A stretch of 6,850 nt of DNA from an uncultured Flavobacteriales bacterium (GTDB taxonomy: Bacteria; Bacteroidota; Bacteroidia; Flavobacteriales; Crocinitomicaceae), in the NCBI GenBank assembly GCA_946479125.1, contig CAMLET010000176.1, forward strand, positions 1 through 6,850, written 5' to 3'. The notes under the pieces were generated by a model that saw only the letters and a list, made by a program, of their open reading frames with translations, made no database searches and was not told the DNA's origin. The translations under genes and the position numbers were made by a program. Position 1 is the first letter of the stretch; the number at the start of each line of letters is the position of its first letter. Shown here piece by piece: positions 1 through 6,077 of the stretch.

Positions 1-1
1 T

Positions 2-134
2 CAGAAGTTATGTACTTGACGATAGACGTGTGAAAGATCACAGAACAGACTATTCGGTAAACGATCCTGATAAAGTATTGAATGGCGAATTGACTCCGTT
101 TTTGAAATCATACTTAATGACATACGGTAGCTAA
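2..134 (+). CDS. prfB: Peptide chain release factor 2, C-terminal end (partial)
   Basis: This is the last 43 codons and TAA stop of a gene that begins left of the window. The first complete codon is at 3, and the two bases before it fit an Ile codon. The protein reads RSYVLDDRRVKDHRT and then, after a short variable stretch, VLNGELTPFLKSYL. This is the C-terminal signature of class I release factor 2; E. coli RF2 has SYVLDDSRIKDLRT followed by VLDGSLDQFIEASL. RF1 differs at this point. RF2 recognises UGA and UAA in the ribosomal A site and triggers peptide release in the cytoplasm. The GGQ loop, the SPF tripeptide and any programmed frameshift site lie outside the window and cannot be judged. 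A GC-rich palindrome follows three bases after the stop. Confidence 0.9.
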   Translation, partial: RSYVLDDRRVKDHRTDYSVNDPDKVLNGELTPFLKSYLMTYGS

Positions 135-137
135 CTT

Positions 138-151
138 TCCGCCGCGGCGGA
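138..151. repeat. Perfect 14-bp GC-rich palindrome after prfB
   Basis: TCCGCCGCGGCGGA equals its own reverse complement. It is entirely G+C apart from its end bases, in a strongly AT-rich setting, and begins three bases after the prfB stop. As RNA it could form a five-pair stem (TCCGC/GCGGA) with a CGCG loop. There is no T-run after it, so it is a poor intrinsic terminator. It could stabilise the prfB 3' end, bind a dimeric protein, or be a dispersed repeat. Confidence 0.6.
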
Positions 152-171
152 CTCAGTTACCTTTATGTCAC

Positions 172-227
172 AGGTTATCGAGCGTAGCCAAGATAACTTT
201 TCAATTATACATTTTCAATTTTCAATT
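172..227 (+). repeat. REP-like hairpin plus TTTTCAATT repeat tract (locus 1)
   Basis: AGGTTATC at 172-179 pairs with GATAACTT at 192-199 (eight pairs, one G-T wobble) around a 12-base loop containing GAGCGTAGCC. Immediately after it, 198-227 is a 30-base tract with three copies of TTTTCAATT (198-206, 212-220, 219-227, the last two overlapping by two bases). The same arrangement, GAGCGnAGyC followed by a TTTTCAATT arm, is found on the minus strand within 5433-5519. The 30-base tract matches the two arms there at 25 and 26 of 30 positions. It lies directly before the probable arsC start. Confidence 0.6.
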
Positions 228-230
228 CAT

Positions 231-584
231 TTGGAGACTATCATTTATCATAACACCATGTGTTCCAAAAGCAGAGAGGGACTTTGTATTCTGGAGGAAA
301 TTGCATCTCAGGAAGATGTTATTATCCGTGAATACATGAAAGAACCACTTACTTATGAGGAAATTGACAACCTGCTAAAATTGCTAAAAGCAAAGCCATT
401 AGATATTATTCGCAAAAAAGAAGCTATTTTTCAGGAGAAGTTTGAAGGCAAAAAGAGAACACGTCAACAATGGATTAAGTCGATGATAAAATATCCTGAA
501 CTGATTGAACGCCCTATTGTTGTTTCAAATGGAAAGGCAGCGATTGGTCGTCCGCCGGAATTGATTTTAGAATTATTTAAATAA
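231..584 (+). CDS. arsC: ArsC-family glutaredoxin-type reductase (arsenate reductase-like)
   Basis: Starting at TTG 231 the protein is 117 residues, the usual size for this thioredoxin-fold family, and begins METIIYHNTMCSKSRE, matching the family's TIYHNPxCSKSR opening. The catalytic Cys is residue 11. Arginines at 61, 94 (in ERPIV) and 107 (in AIGRPPE) match the three arsenate-binding arginines of E. coli ArsC. Known members reduce arsenate to arsenite with glutathione and glutaredoxin in the cytoplasm; some relatives (YffB-like) have other thiol roles. An in-frame ATG at 165 would add 22 residues, but these are encoded by the REP-like and TTTTCAATT repeats and precede the normal family N-terminus, so the TTG is preferred. 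No arsR, arsenite pump or other ars gene is visible, so a detoxification role is not supported by context. The family call is firm; substrate and exact start are less so. Confidence 0.85.
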   Translation: METIIYHNTMCSKSREGLCILEEIASQEDVIIREYMKEPLTYEEIDNLLKLLKAKPLDIIRKKEAIFQEKFEGKKRTRQQWIKSMIKYPELIERPIVVSNGKAAIGRPPELILELFK

Positions 585-595
585 ACCCTGCTCAC

Positions 596-3343
596 TTGCA
601 TAAACACTTGAAACAATACTATTACAGCCTCCACAGCATTTTGTTGATGGTTGTGTTATTGTTTTCAGGAACGCTTCTTGCGCAAGAACCAGCTTCGTAT
701 ATTCTTGGTGAAGATCAATTTAAAGGCGTTAAGATCTATGATGTAATTCAGGATAATTCGCAACACTTCTGGATTTCTACAGATGAAGGTTTATACGAAT
801 ACGACTATCAGAAATACAAACGAGTGGACGCCAAAAACGCCAAAACAAATGCTTTATTTCAATTTGTTAAAAGCGGTAACGGAACCATTTACTGTAGTAA
901 TCTCTCCAATCAAATTTTCGAAATAAAGAATGGACAGTGTCGCTTGTTTTATGAAGTTCCTGAAACCATTGCAGGTTCATACATCACTATAGCCATAACT
1001 GCTAACGATAATTTGGCCATTGCTGCCAATTTCATTTCAATCATTTCTCCCAAAGGAAAGCGAATTCTGCATAAAGAGAATCTGAAAACCACCATAAATT
1101 CTATGGCTAGTTTTAAGGATAAAAGCATTCACTTCACTACAAGCGAAGGACAAATTCTTCAATTCAAAAATTTCAAGTGGAGTAAGATCGATTTAAAGAA
1201 AACTGAGAAAAATCCATTGCAATTCATTGAATTGAACAAGCAGCAATACCTGTTCGACGCAACGGTAAATAAACTTTACAAATACGATTCAAAGAAAGGA
1301 ATTGGAAAAAGTATTTCTATTGAAGCCAACGTGCCTGAAAAATTCAGATACTATACAGCTGCAAATCATCTTTGGTTCTCAGGTAACTCAAAAGGAGTTT
1401 ACTGCTATTCTAACCAAACTAAAAATCGCTCTCATTATTTTAAAAACTATTTAGTTTCTGACGTTTTTGAAGATAAAGAAGGAAACGTACTGTTGTCTAC
1501 ATTCGACCATGGAATTATTGTAGTTCCTGATCTCAAAGTGGCCGGTGTACTTCCTGCCTTCGAGGAAGGTGAAATTCTGACGCTTTACAACGACAAGAAT
1601 CTTGGATTTGTTTGTGGAACAGATCAGGGATCTATCTTCGCTCATAAAAACAAAACATTCAAATCTATTCTTGCTTCACCAAAAGTGAAAGCACCAATCG
1701 AAGGAATTTATGGGAATGATCCCTTGCCGTTCCTGATTGTTGGAAACGGAACTGTAGTTGCTGTAAATCGAACGAGTGGTAAACTCTCGAACATCATGCC
1801 GGGCTCGTTAAAAGATGTGGTTTTTACTGGTGAGAATTCGTTTTATATTGCAACCAATAAAGGTTTATACTATACCGAATGGAAAGGTGGAGAGACCTTC
1901 GTTTCACGTCAAATTAAGGAGTTGAATTTCAGGATTTACGCCTTGGCTTACGACAAACAAAACGACGCCATTTACGCATCTACAGCAAAAGGATTAATGT
2001 ATCTACAGGCTGGAAAAGTGAAACCACTCAACTATCAAAATCAGGAATTGTATGTTTCAGATTTCTTCGAGAAAGATGGAATAGTTTGGGCTTCAACACA
2101 AAATTTCGGAATTCTGAAATTCTCAGGGACTCAGATTGTTGGCGTAACACAACCAAAGGTAGATGGAAGCCTCGAATCAATAAACAAATTTGTTGTTGAC
2201 GAAAATTACATTCTGGCCTCTACATCTTCTGGCTTTTACAAATTCTCAACCAGCGGATCTGTTGTTGATGCGCTCCATATCAGTAACAGTTTTGGTTCTC
2301 GTCGCGTTTATGATTTTACCGTAAATGACAATGAAGTATGGGTTTCGCATTTTGGAGGAGTTCAGCATTTAAACCTGAATTACAGATTAAACATTCCTAC
2401 GAGTTCCTACCTCCAGTTTTCAGATGTAAAAGTGAATAACAAGTCTGTCAATAAGCAGCACCAATTCACAAATGAAGAAAACAGGATAAGTTTTGTTTTA
2501 ACAGCGCCAACCCTCAGAAACAGAAGAATCGATTTTACTTATCAATTATCGGGCTTCGACGAGTTTTGGATTCACGCCGATAATCAAACCAGCACCATTA
2601 CTTACAATGCCTTACCTCCAGGAGATTATGTTTTTCTTGTAAAGCAAGAAGACGCCAGAGGAACGTCAAGAGTGTTGAAGTATCCAATTCACATTTCCAA
2701 ACCTATCTATCTGCGCTGGTGGTTCATATTATTACTCATTGTTGCAATTTTCATTACCGGAACCTATTTCGTGAAACGTGTTCGAATGAGCGAAAAAACG
2801 AAACTTTCAGGCGGTAATCAGGTGCAGAATCTTCAACTGGAGATTTTAAAAACGCTTCAAAATATTCAGTCACCGATTTCCTTGCCGCTACAAGCTGTTT
2901 CGGAAAAACACTTCGGAAAGAATGATCTTCAGGCCCTACTACAAAAGAACTTTAGCACCCAATTAAGCAACGATACAACGCTTGAAATTGACTGGAAACT
3001 GAGTGATGAAACGCAGCTTCCGGTTTGGACAATTATTCCTTTTGTTTACCACGCCTTTTCTTTCGGATTTAATGGAAAAATGGGGCAAAAATTGATCAGA
3101 TTGTCTTTTTCGGAAAATGAAGAGATCATTCTTTGCACGATTGAAGACAATGTTCCGCGTTTTTCTGACAATAGAAGTGGCAGACTGCAAACAGACAAAA
3201 CCTTGGCTGAAAGTGAATTAATGAAGATGCTTTTTCACGCTCTAACATCAAGAAATTCAAGCATTCGGGTAAGCCACAATGAAAAAATCAGCGGCGAACA
3301 AATGCTTGGAACAACACTCGCTATCAGCATTCCAAAACAGTAA
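596..3343 (+). CDS. Propeller/Y_Y_Y membrane sensor with degenerate LytS-like kinase domain
   Basis: The 915-residue protein starts at TTG 596. Residues 1-29 look like a signal peptide (basic start, hydrophobic 15-28, likely cut at LLA|QEP). Residues from about 40 to 610 hold beta-propeller repeats of the two-component regulator propeller type, for example FWISTDEGLYEYD (58-70), LWFSGNSKGVYCY (from 259), FYIATNKGLYY (from 416), IYASTAKGLMYL (from 459) and VWASTQNFGI (from 497). A Y_Y_Y domain spans roughly 629-700 and a membrane helix 708-726. The cytoplasmic 727-915 resembles LytS-type kinases only in outline: the NPHFLFN phospho-acceptor motif is absent, the N-box ENA is YHA (818-820), and DNGxG is DNVPR (851-855), while the terminal GTTLAISIP (905-913) is kept. 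It probably senses a periplasmic ligand but seems unable to phosphorylate. No response regulator adjoins it. The start follows arsC by 11 bases, suggesting co-transcription. There is no Shine-Dalgarno, and Met18 is too late to keep the signal peptide. Confidence 0.8.
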   Translation: MHKHLKQYYYSLHSILLMVVLLFSGTLLAQEPASYILGEDQFKGVKIYDVIQDNSQHFWISTDEGLYEYDYQKYKRVDAKNAKTNALFQFVKSGNGTIYCSNLSNQIFEIKNGQCRLFYEVPETIAGSYITIAITANDNLAIAANFISIISPKGKRILHKENLKTTINSMASFKDKSIHFTTSEGQILQFKNFKWSKIDLKKTEKNPLQFIELNKQQYLFDATVNKLYKYDSKKGIGKSISIEANVPEKFRYYTAANHLWFSGNSKGVYCYSNQTKNRSHYFKNYLVSDVFEDKEGNVLLSTFDHGIIVVPDLKVAGVLPAFEEGEILTLYNDKNLGFVCGTDQGSIFAHKNKTFKSILASPKVKAPIEGIYGNDPLPFLIVGNGTVVAVNRTSGKLSNIMPGSLKDVVFTGENSFYIATNKGLYYTEWKGGETFVSRQIKELNFRIYALAYDKQNDAIYASTAKGLMYLQAGKVKPLNYQNQELYVSDFFEKDGIVWASTQNFGILKFSGTQIVGVTQPKVDGSLESINKFVVDENYILASTSSGFYKFSTSGSVVDALHISNSFGSRRVYDFTVNDNEVWVSHFGGVQHLNLNYRLNIPTSSYLQFSDVKVNNKSVNKQHQFTNEENRISFVLTAPTLRNRRIDFTYQLSGFDEFWIHADNQTSTITYNALPPGDYVFLVKQEDARGTSRVLKYPIHISKPIYLRWWFILLLIVAIFITGTYFVKRVRMSEKTKLSGGNQVQNLQLEILKTLQNIQSPISLPLQAVSEKHFGKNDLQALLQKNFSTQLSNDTTLEIDWKLSDETQLPVWTIIPFVYHAFSFGFNGKMGQKLIRLSFSENEEIILCTIEDNVPRFSDNRSGRLQTDKTLAESELMKMLFHALTSRNSSIRVSHNEKISGEQMLGTTLAISIPKQ

Positions 3344-3353
3344 GCGGAACCCT

Positions 3354-3400
3354 AAAACCGGAGTACTTATTGCGCTCTCTTAATTTTTTACGGTTTTTAT
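3354..3400 (+). terminator. Possible weak terminator after the propeller gene
   Basis: AAAACCG (3354-3360) and CGGTTTT (3391-3397) are perfect inverted repeats of seven bases, and the second arm runs into a short T stretch. The 30-base loop is long for an intrinsic terminator, so this is tentative. It lies 10 bases after the stop of the propeller gene and before the promoter box of the decarboxylase, which is where a terminator would be expected. Confidence 0.3.
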
Positions 3401-3422
3401 GACGTAACGTTCAATCTTTACC

Positions 3423-3430
3423 TAACTTTG
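3423..3430 (+). promoter_or_regulatory. TAACTTTG, Bacteroidota-type -7 box for the decarboxylase
   Basis: TAACTTTG is an exact match to the TAnnTTTG -7 consensus of Bacteroidota sigma-A promoters. It lies 90 bases before the ATG at 3521, implying a leader of about 80 bases. No clear TTTG -33 element is seen at the expected distance; the region upstream reads GGTTTTTATG. The position in an intergenic gap before a new gene supports it. Confidence 0.5.
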
Positions 3431-3520
3431 CGCACAGGTTATCCGTCACGAGCGGGTATATTTTGTAAAGAACCGTTAACTTTTGAGTGGTCTTTTGAGA
3501 AAAAGCCAAACAGGTAGCCG

Positions 3521-4918
3521 ATGAGAACGAAATACATTGATCTGATTGATCAAACCTTTGATTTTCCCCAGGACGAATTTCACCTAAGGGAAGATCGTTT
3601 ACTTTTCCACGGAATTGATTTGATGCATTTAATTGAAGAATATGGTACGCCATTAAAATTCAATTATTTACCCCAGATTTCGTATAACATTCAACGTGCA
3701 AAAGGCTGGTTCCGCGAAGCCATGAATAACATGGGTTATGGTGGAAACTATTATTATTCTTACTGTACAAAAAGTTCTCATTTCTCTTTTGTTTTAGATG
3801 AAGTGTCTAAAAACGATGTTCACATTGAAACCTCATCGGCTTTCGATATTGACATTGTAAAGAATCTTCAAAAGCACGGAAAACTGAAAGACGGAAGTTT
3901 TGTTATCTGTAATGGATTTAAGCCAAAAGCATACATACAGAACATTGCGGATCTGATTCACGACAACAGATTAAACGTAATTCCGGTTGTAGACAATACA
4001 AGTGAAATTCATGATTTATTGGCGTTAACCGGAGACCACAATGTGAAAATCGGAATTCGAATTGCATCTGAAGAAGAGCCTAAATTTGAGTTCTATACCT
4101 CGCGCTTAGGAATTCGTTACCGCGAAATTGTGCCTTTTTACAAAGCATTTATTCAGGATAATCCGCGTGTGGAGATCAAAATGCTTCACTTCTTTATCAA
4201 TACAGGAATTAACGATACATCCTATTACTGGAACGAATTGACGAAATGTTTGAAGATCTATTCAGATTTGAAGAAAGTTTGTCCTTCACTTGATTCCTTG
4301 AATATTGGTGGTGGATTCCCAATCAAAAAATCGCTTCAGTTTGATTTTGATTACGCCTACATGGTTCGTGAGATCTTAATGCAGATCAAACGCGTTTGTA
4401 GCGACAATGATATTCCTGAACCAAATATTTTCACCGAATTCGGATCGTTTACTGTTGGAGAAAGCGGCGGAGCCATTTTTAATGTTCTTCACCAAAAACA
4501 ACAGAACGATAGAGAGAAGTGGAACATGATTGATAGTTCTTTCATGACCAATCTTCCCGATACATGGGCCATTAATCAACGTTTCATCATGTTGGCGATC
4601 AATCGCTGGAACGATGACTACGAAAGGGTTTTATTGGGTGGTTTGACTTGTGATTCTGACGATTATTACAATTCAGAACAACATTCCAATGCCATTTATC
4701 TTCCGAAGTTTGATAAAAACAAACCGCTTTATATTGGATTCTTCAATACGGGCGCTTATCAGGAAACAATTGGTGGATTTGGTGGATTAAAACACTGTTT
4801 GATCCCGGAACCGAAACATGTTCTTATCAGAAGAGATGACGAAGGTAAGATTCAAACAGAGATTTTTTCTCAGGAACAAACCGCGCACGACTTCCTGAAT
4901 ATACTCGGATATCGCTAA
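3521..4918 (+). CDS. speA: Arginine decarboxylase, short flavobacterial form (PLP fold III)
   Basis: A cytoplasmic PLP enzyme that removes CO2 from arginine to give agmatine, the first step of the agmatine route to putrescine and polyamines. The 465-residue protein has the alanine-racemase-like fold III barrel followed by a C-terminal beta domain. Visible landmarks are the PLP lysine K84 in YCTKSSHF, H223 in the HFFINTG strand, the phosphate-binding GGGFP (263-267), E306 in TEFGS, and C377-D378 in GGLTCDSDD, the usual position of the active-site Cys-Asp from the partner subunit. Y413 in NTGAY is the usual PLP-contacting tyrosine. E. coli-type SpeA is about 630-660 residues, so this is the shorter form that I recall being annotated as arginine decarboxylase in Flavobacteriia; substrate is inferred from that resemblance. 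The ATG is preceded by an in-frame TAG two codons upstream, so it is the earliest possible start. It stands apart from the genes on both sides. A related fold III decarboxylase of another basic amino acid is the main alternative. Confidence 0.85.
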   Translation: MRTKYIDLIDQTFDFPQDEFHLREDRLLFHGIDLMHLIEEYGTPLKFNYLPQISYNIQRAKGWFREAMNNMGYGGNYYYSYCTKSSHFSFVLDEVSKNDVHIETSSAFDIDIVKNLQKHGKLKDGSFVICNGFKPKAYIQNIADLIHDNRLNVIPVVDNTSEIHDLLALTGDHNVKIGIRIASEEEPKFEFYTSRLGIRYREIVPFYKAFIQDNPRVEIKMLHFFINTGINDTSYYWNELTKCLKIYSDLKKVCPSLDSLNIGGGFPIKKSLQFDFDYAYMVREILMQIKRVCSDNDIPEPNIFTEFGSFTVGESGGAIFNVLHQKQQNDREKWNMIDSSFMTNLPDTWAINQRFIMLAINRWNDDYERVLLGGLTCDSDDYYNSEQHSNAIYLPKFDKNKPLYIGFFNTGAYQETIGGFGGLKHCLIPEPKHVLIRRDDEGKIQTEIFSQEQTAHDFLNILGYR

Positions 4919-4978
4919 ATTTTTAGTGTTCTGTTAATATTCTTGTTTGTTTTGCTACTATACTCGTAAACTTTGTAT

Positions 4979-4986
4979 TACTTTTG
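4979..4986 (+). promoter_or_regulatory. TACTTTTG, possible -7 box for the 123-residue gene
   Basis: TACTTTTG fits TAnnTTTG exactly and lies in the 144-base gap after the decarboxylase. A TTTG at 4951-4954 could be the -33 element, but the 24-base gap between them is slightly longer than the usual 17-23. Transcription from here would give a leader of about 70 bases containing the hairpin at 4991-5044. Confidence 0.4.
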
Positions 4987-4990
4987 CACC

Positions 4991-5044
4991 CGCTTTCATT
5001 GTTTCGGTTTAAGGAATAATGTTGTTTCGAGTTGCAAGAAAGCG
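4991..5044 (+). other. Possible leader hairpin before the 123-residue gene
   Basis: CGCTTTC (4991-4997), a bulged A and TTG (4999-5001) can pair with CAAGAAAGCG (5035-5044), giving ten pairs with one bulge and a 33-base loop. The stem ends 18 bases before the ATG at 5063. It could be a regulatory or stabilising leader, but no known riboswitch class was recognised and it may be chance. Confidence 0.3.
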
Positions 5045-5062
5045 TGAACTTAAGTAGATAAC

Positions 5063-5434
5063 ATGCAAAAATTGACAATTTTCTTAGAAGAGAAATCCGC
5101 ATTTACTACAACCATTGAAACTACACTTCTTGAGAAAGGATTTAACGTGGAACTTATCGATGCACTTGCAGAAGGTGATATTCCCGTTGATGCTTTGGTT
5201 ATTTTCCATGATAACCACAATTTGGATAAGCATACCAGTGAAGTAAGAGAACATTTCGAGAAGCATCAGATTGCAACTCATAAAATCGACTTAAGCGGAA
5301 CTTTGAACGTTGCCCTATCTCATTTATCTCTTTTCCTCGAGCGTATTAAATCTAAAAAGGTACTTTTTATTGGTGCTCCAAGCTTGAAAGACCATCCAAA
5401 AATGGAAGTCTTCAAAGAGAAATGGAATCTTTAA
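5063..5434 (+). CDS. Unknown small alpha/beta protein (123 aa)
   Basis: I do not recognise this protein. The sequence reads as alternating strands and helices: strand KLTIFLEE (3-10), a helix over about 11-26, strand NVELIDAL, strand VDALVIFHD (about 42-50), a charged helix HTSEVREHFEKH, strand THKIDL, a long helix SHLSLFLERIKSK and the final strand KVLFIGAP. This order suggests a small Rossmann-like or receiver-like fold, but the acidic pocket and lysine of response regulators are not evident. It has no signal peptide, no membrane segment and only scattered single residues that might be catalytic. The ATG is preceded by an in-frame TAA four codons upstream. It lies 144 bases after the decarboxylase with its own possible promoter, so a joint role is uncertain. 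Its stop codon overlaps the start of the inverted repeat that follows, so its 3' end may be set by that structure. Coding status is supported by an uninterrupted frame and protein-like composition. Confidence 0.65.
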   Translation: MQKLTIFLEEKSAFTTTIETTLLEKGFNVELIDALAEGDIPVDALVIFHDNHNLDKHTSEVREHFEKHQIATHKIDLSGTLNVALSHLSLFLERIKSKKVLFIGAPSLKDHPKMEVFKEKWNL

Positions 5435-5519
5435 TTGAAAATGTAAAATTTAGAATTGAAAAGCACTTCGACTTCGCTCGGTGATCTTATTTTCAATTTT
5501 GAATTATCCATTTTCAATT
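5433..5519. repeat. Imperfect 30-base inverted repeat around a REP-like core (locus 2), possible bidirectional terminator
   Basis: The left arm 5433-5462 and the right arm 5490-5519 are reverse complements at 26 of 30 positions, each beginning and ending with AATTGAAAA/TTTTCAATT. Between them the 27-base spacer contains CACTTCGACTTCGCTCGGTG (5464-5483), a REP-like element whose complement carries GAGCGAAGTC. Transcribed from either strand, this would fold into a long AU-rich stem topped by a GC-richer loop. It begins inside the stop codon of the plus-strand 123-residue gene and ends 49 bases before the end of the minus-strand zinc-ribbon gene, an ideal place to end both transcripts. The REP core followed by a TTTTCAATT arm is the same composite seen at 172-227. 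Confidence 0.7.
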
Positions 5520-5545
5520 ATTCTAACACGTCTTGGGCTTTAACA

Positions 5546-5570
5546 TTATCAATTTTAGAATTTTCAATTA
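5546..5570. repeat. Degenerate TTCAATT-type tract at the end of the zinc-ribbon gene
   Basis: The stretch contains ATCAATTTTAGAATTTTCAATTA, which carries one exact TTTTCAATT (5561-5569) and a diverged copy. It looks like a further, shorter piece of the arms at 5433-5519, and it overlaps the stop codon (TTA on the plus strand at 5568-5570) of the minus-strand gene, so a repeat may have supplied that stop. Confidence 0.4.
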
Positions 5571-5930
5571 CTTGACGTAGTCCTGCTTCTGTACTAAAAA
5601 GTATTGATCGTTTTCCAATTTCGCGTATCCCTGCTCGTAACAGAAGTAATAAACCGTTCCTTTTTGCGTGGTGTAGATATTTGTGAAATAGTGGAAATTA
5701 AATCCTTCTTCAGCTAAAGTAATTGCATCAACCGTTTTCTTCCCTTTAGGATTTAAGGTTTCCAAAATCCGTCTGTTTTTCCGTAAAATTCTATTGACAC
5801 GCTGCATCAATTTAGTGGCGTCTTCGTTCAGCTTATTGTTGTGTGTATTTCTACAGTAATCGGAGCAAAACTTTTGGTCCTTTCTTCCATTGAGTTTTAT
5901 TCCACACTCCAAACATAATCTCTCAGTCAT
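5568..5930 (-). CDS. Small zinc-ribbon protein of unknown function (120 aa)
   Basis: The N-terminus has four cysteines, C6-x2-C9 and C22-x3-C26 in the form LCLECG...KFCSDYCR, a treble-clef or zinc-ribbon pattern that should bind one zinc ion. A basic helical stretch follows (about 27-62, rich in Arg, Lys and Asn, including RVNRILRKNRRILE), then a C-terminal aromatic-rich part (about 68-120, with FNFHYFTNIY and YYFCYEQGY) that looks beta-stranded. The combination suggests a cytoplasmic nucleic-acid- or protein-binding factor; the exact role is unknown. Similar small CxxC...FCSxxCR proteins are, to my knowledge, often hypothetical in Flavobacteriia. The gene converges with the 123-residue gene and diverges from the DOMON gene, so it is probably transcribed alone. 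The start ATG lies at the right end of the frame, before an in-frame TGA further upstream; no Shine-Dalgarno is seen. Confidence 0.8.
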   Translation of the reverse strand: MTERLCLECGIKLNGRKDQKFCSDYCRNTHNNKLNEDATKLMQRVNRILRKNRRILETLNPKGKKTVDAITLAEEGFNFHYFTNIYTTQKGTVYYFCYEQGYAKLENDQYFLVQKQDYVK

Positions 5931-5940
5931 TGCGGTTAAC

Positions 5941-5954
5941 CTTGTGGAAACAAG
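5941..5954. promoter_or_regulatory. Short perfect hairpin CTTGT-GGAA-ACAAG upstream of the zinc-ribbon gene
   Basis: A five-base perfect inverted repeat with a four-base centre lies 10 bases upstream of the minus-strand start codon. It could be an operator or a hairpin in the leader. On the minus strand a TATACTTG sequence overlaps it (5951-5958), one mismatch from TAnnTTTG, which would put the hairpin at the transcription start. This is weak evidence and may be chance. Confidence 0.3.
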
Positions 5955-6046
5955 TATAATGTAAATTCAGAACTCTCACAAATTCGAATCACATTTCACT
6001 AGTTTACAACGTCTTCGTTAAATTATTTGATATCACAACAAAAAAA

Positions 6047-6077
6047 TTGAATCTTCAATTCCATATATCTACATTTA
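6047..6077 (+). promoter_or_regulatory. Possible promoter of the DOMON gene
   Basis: TTG (6047-6049) followed after 20 bases by TACATTTA (6070-6077) fits the flavobacterial TTG-N17-23-TAnnTTTG pattern with one mismatch in the last base. It lies 19 bases before the ATG at 6097. The TTG sits inside a perfect seven-base inverted repeat, AATTGAA-TC-TTCAATT (6045-6060), which could serve as an operator. Confidence 0.4.

Noticed and set aside
158..165. TACCTTTA upstream of arsC, one mismatch from the TAnnTTTG -7 box.
   Set aside because: No TTG or TTTG lies at the expected upstream distance, and the site sits between two repeats; too weak to call a promoter.
1451..1645. Minus-strand open frame inside the propeller gene.
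   Set aside because: It is opposite a continuous, domain-supported coding sequence and its protein has no recognisable features; the same holds for the minus-strand frames at 2963-3190, 4376-4579 and 5084-5281.
3433..3443. CACAGGTTATC in the decarboxylase leader is identical to 169-179 near the REP-like hairpin.
   Set aside because: An 11-base match is expected several times by chance in a window this size, and the flanks differ, so it is not counted as a third copy of the composite repeat.
3438..3520. Possible riboswitch or leader peptide in the decarboxylase 5' leader.
   Set aside because: No known riboswitch core, convincing stem or arginine-rich short frame could be found by eye.
3411..3653. 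Minus-strand frame covering the decarboxylase leader and first codons.
   Set aside because: It overlaps the promoter box and the start of a well-supported gene, and its protein shows no recognisable motif.
4967..4975. TAAACTTTG, a second promoter-like box before the 123-residue gene.
   Set aside because: The spacing between TA and TTTG is three bases rather than two; the exact match at 4979-4986 is preferred.
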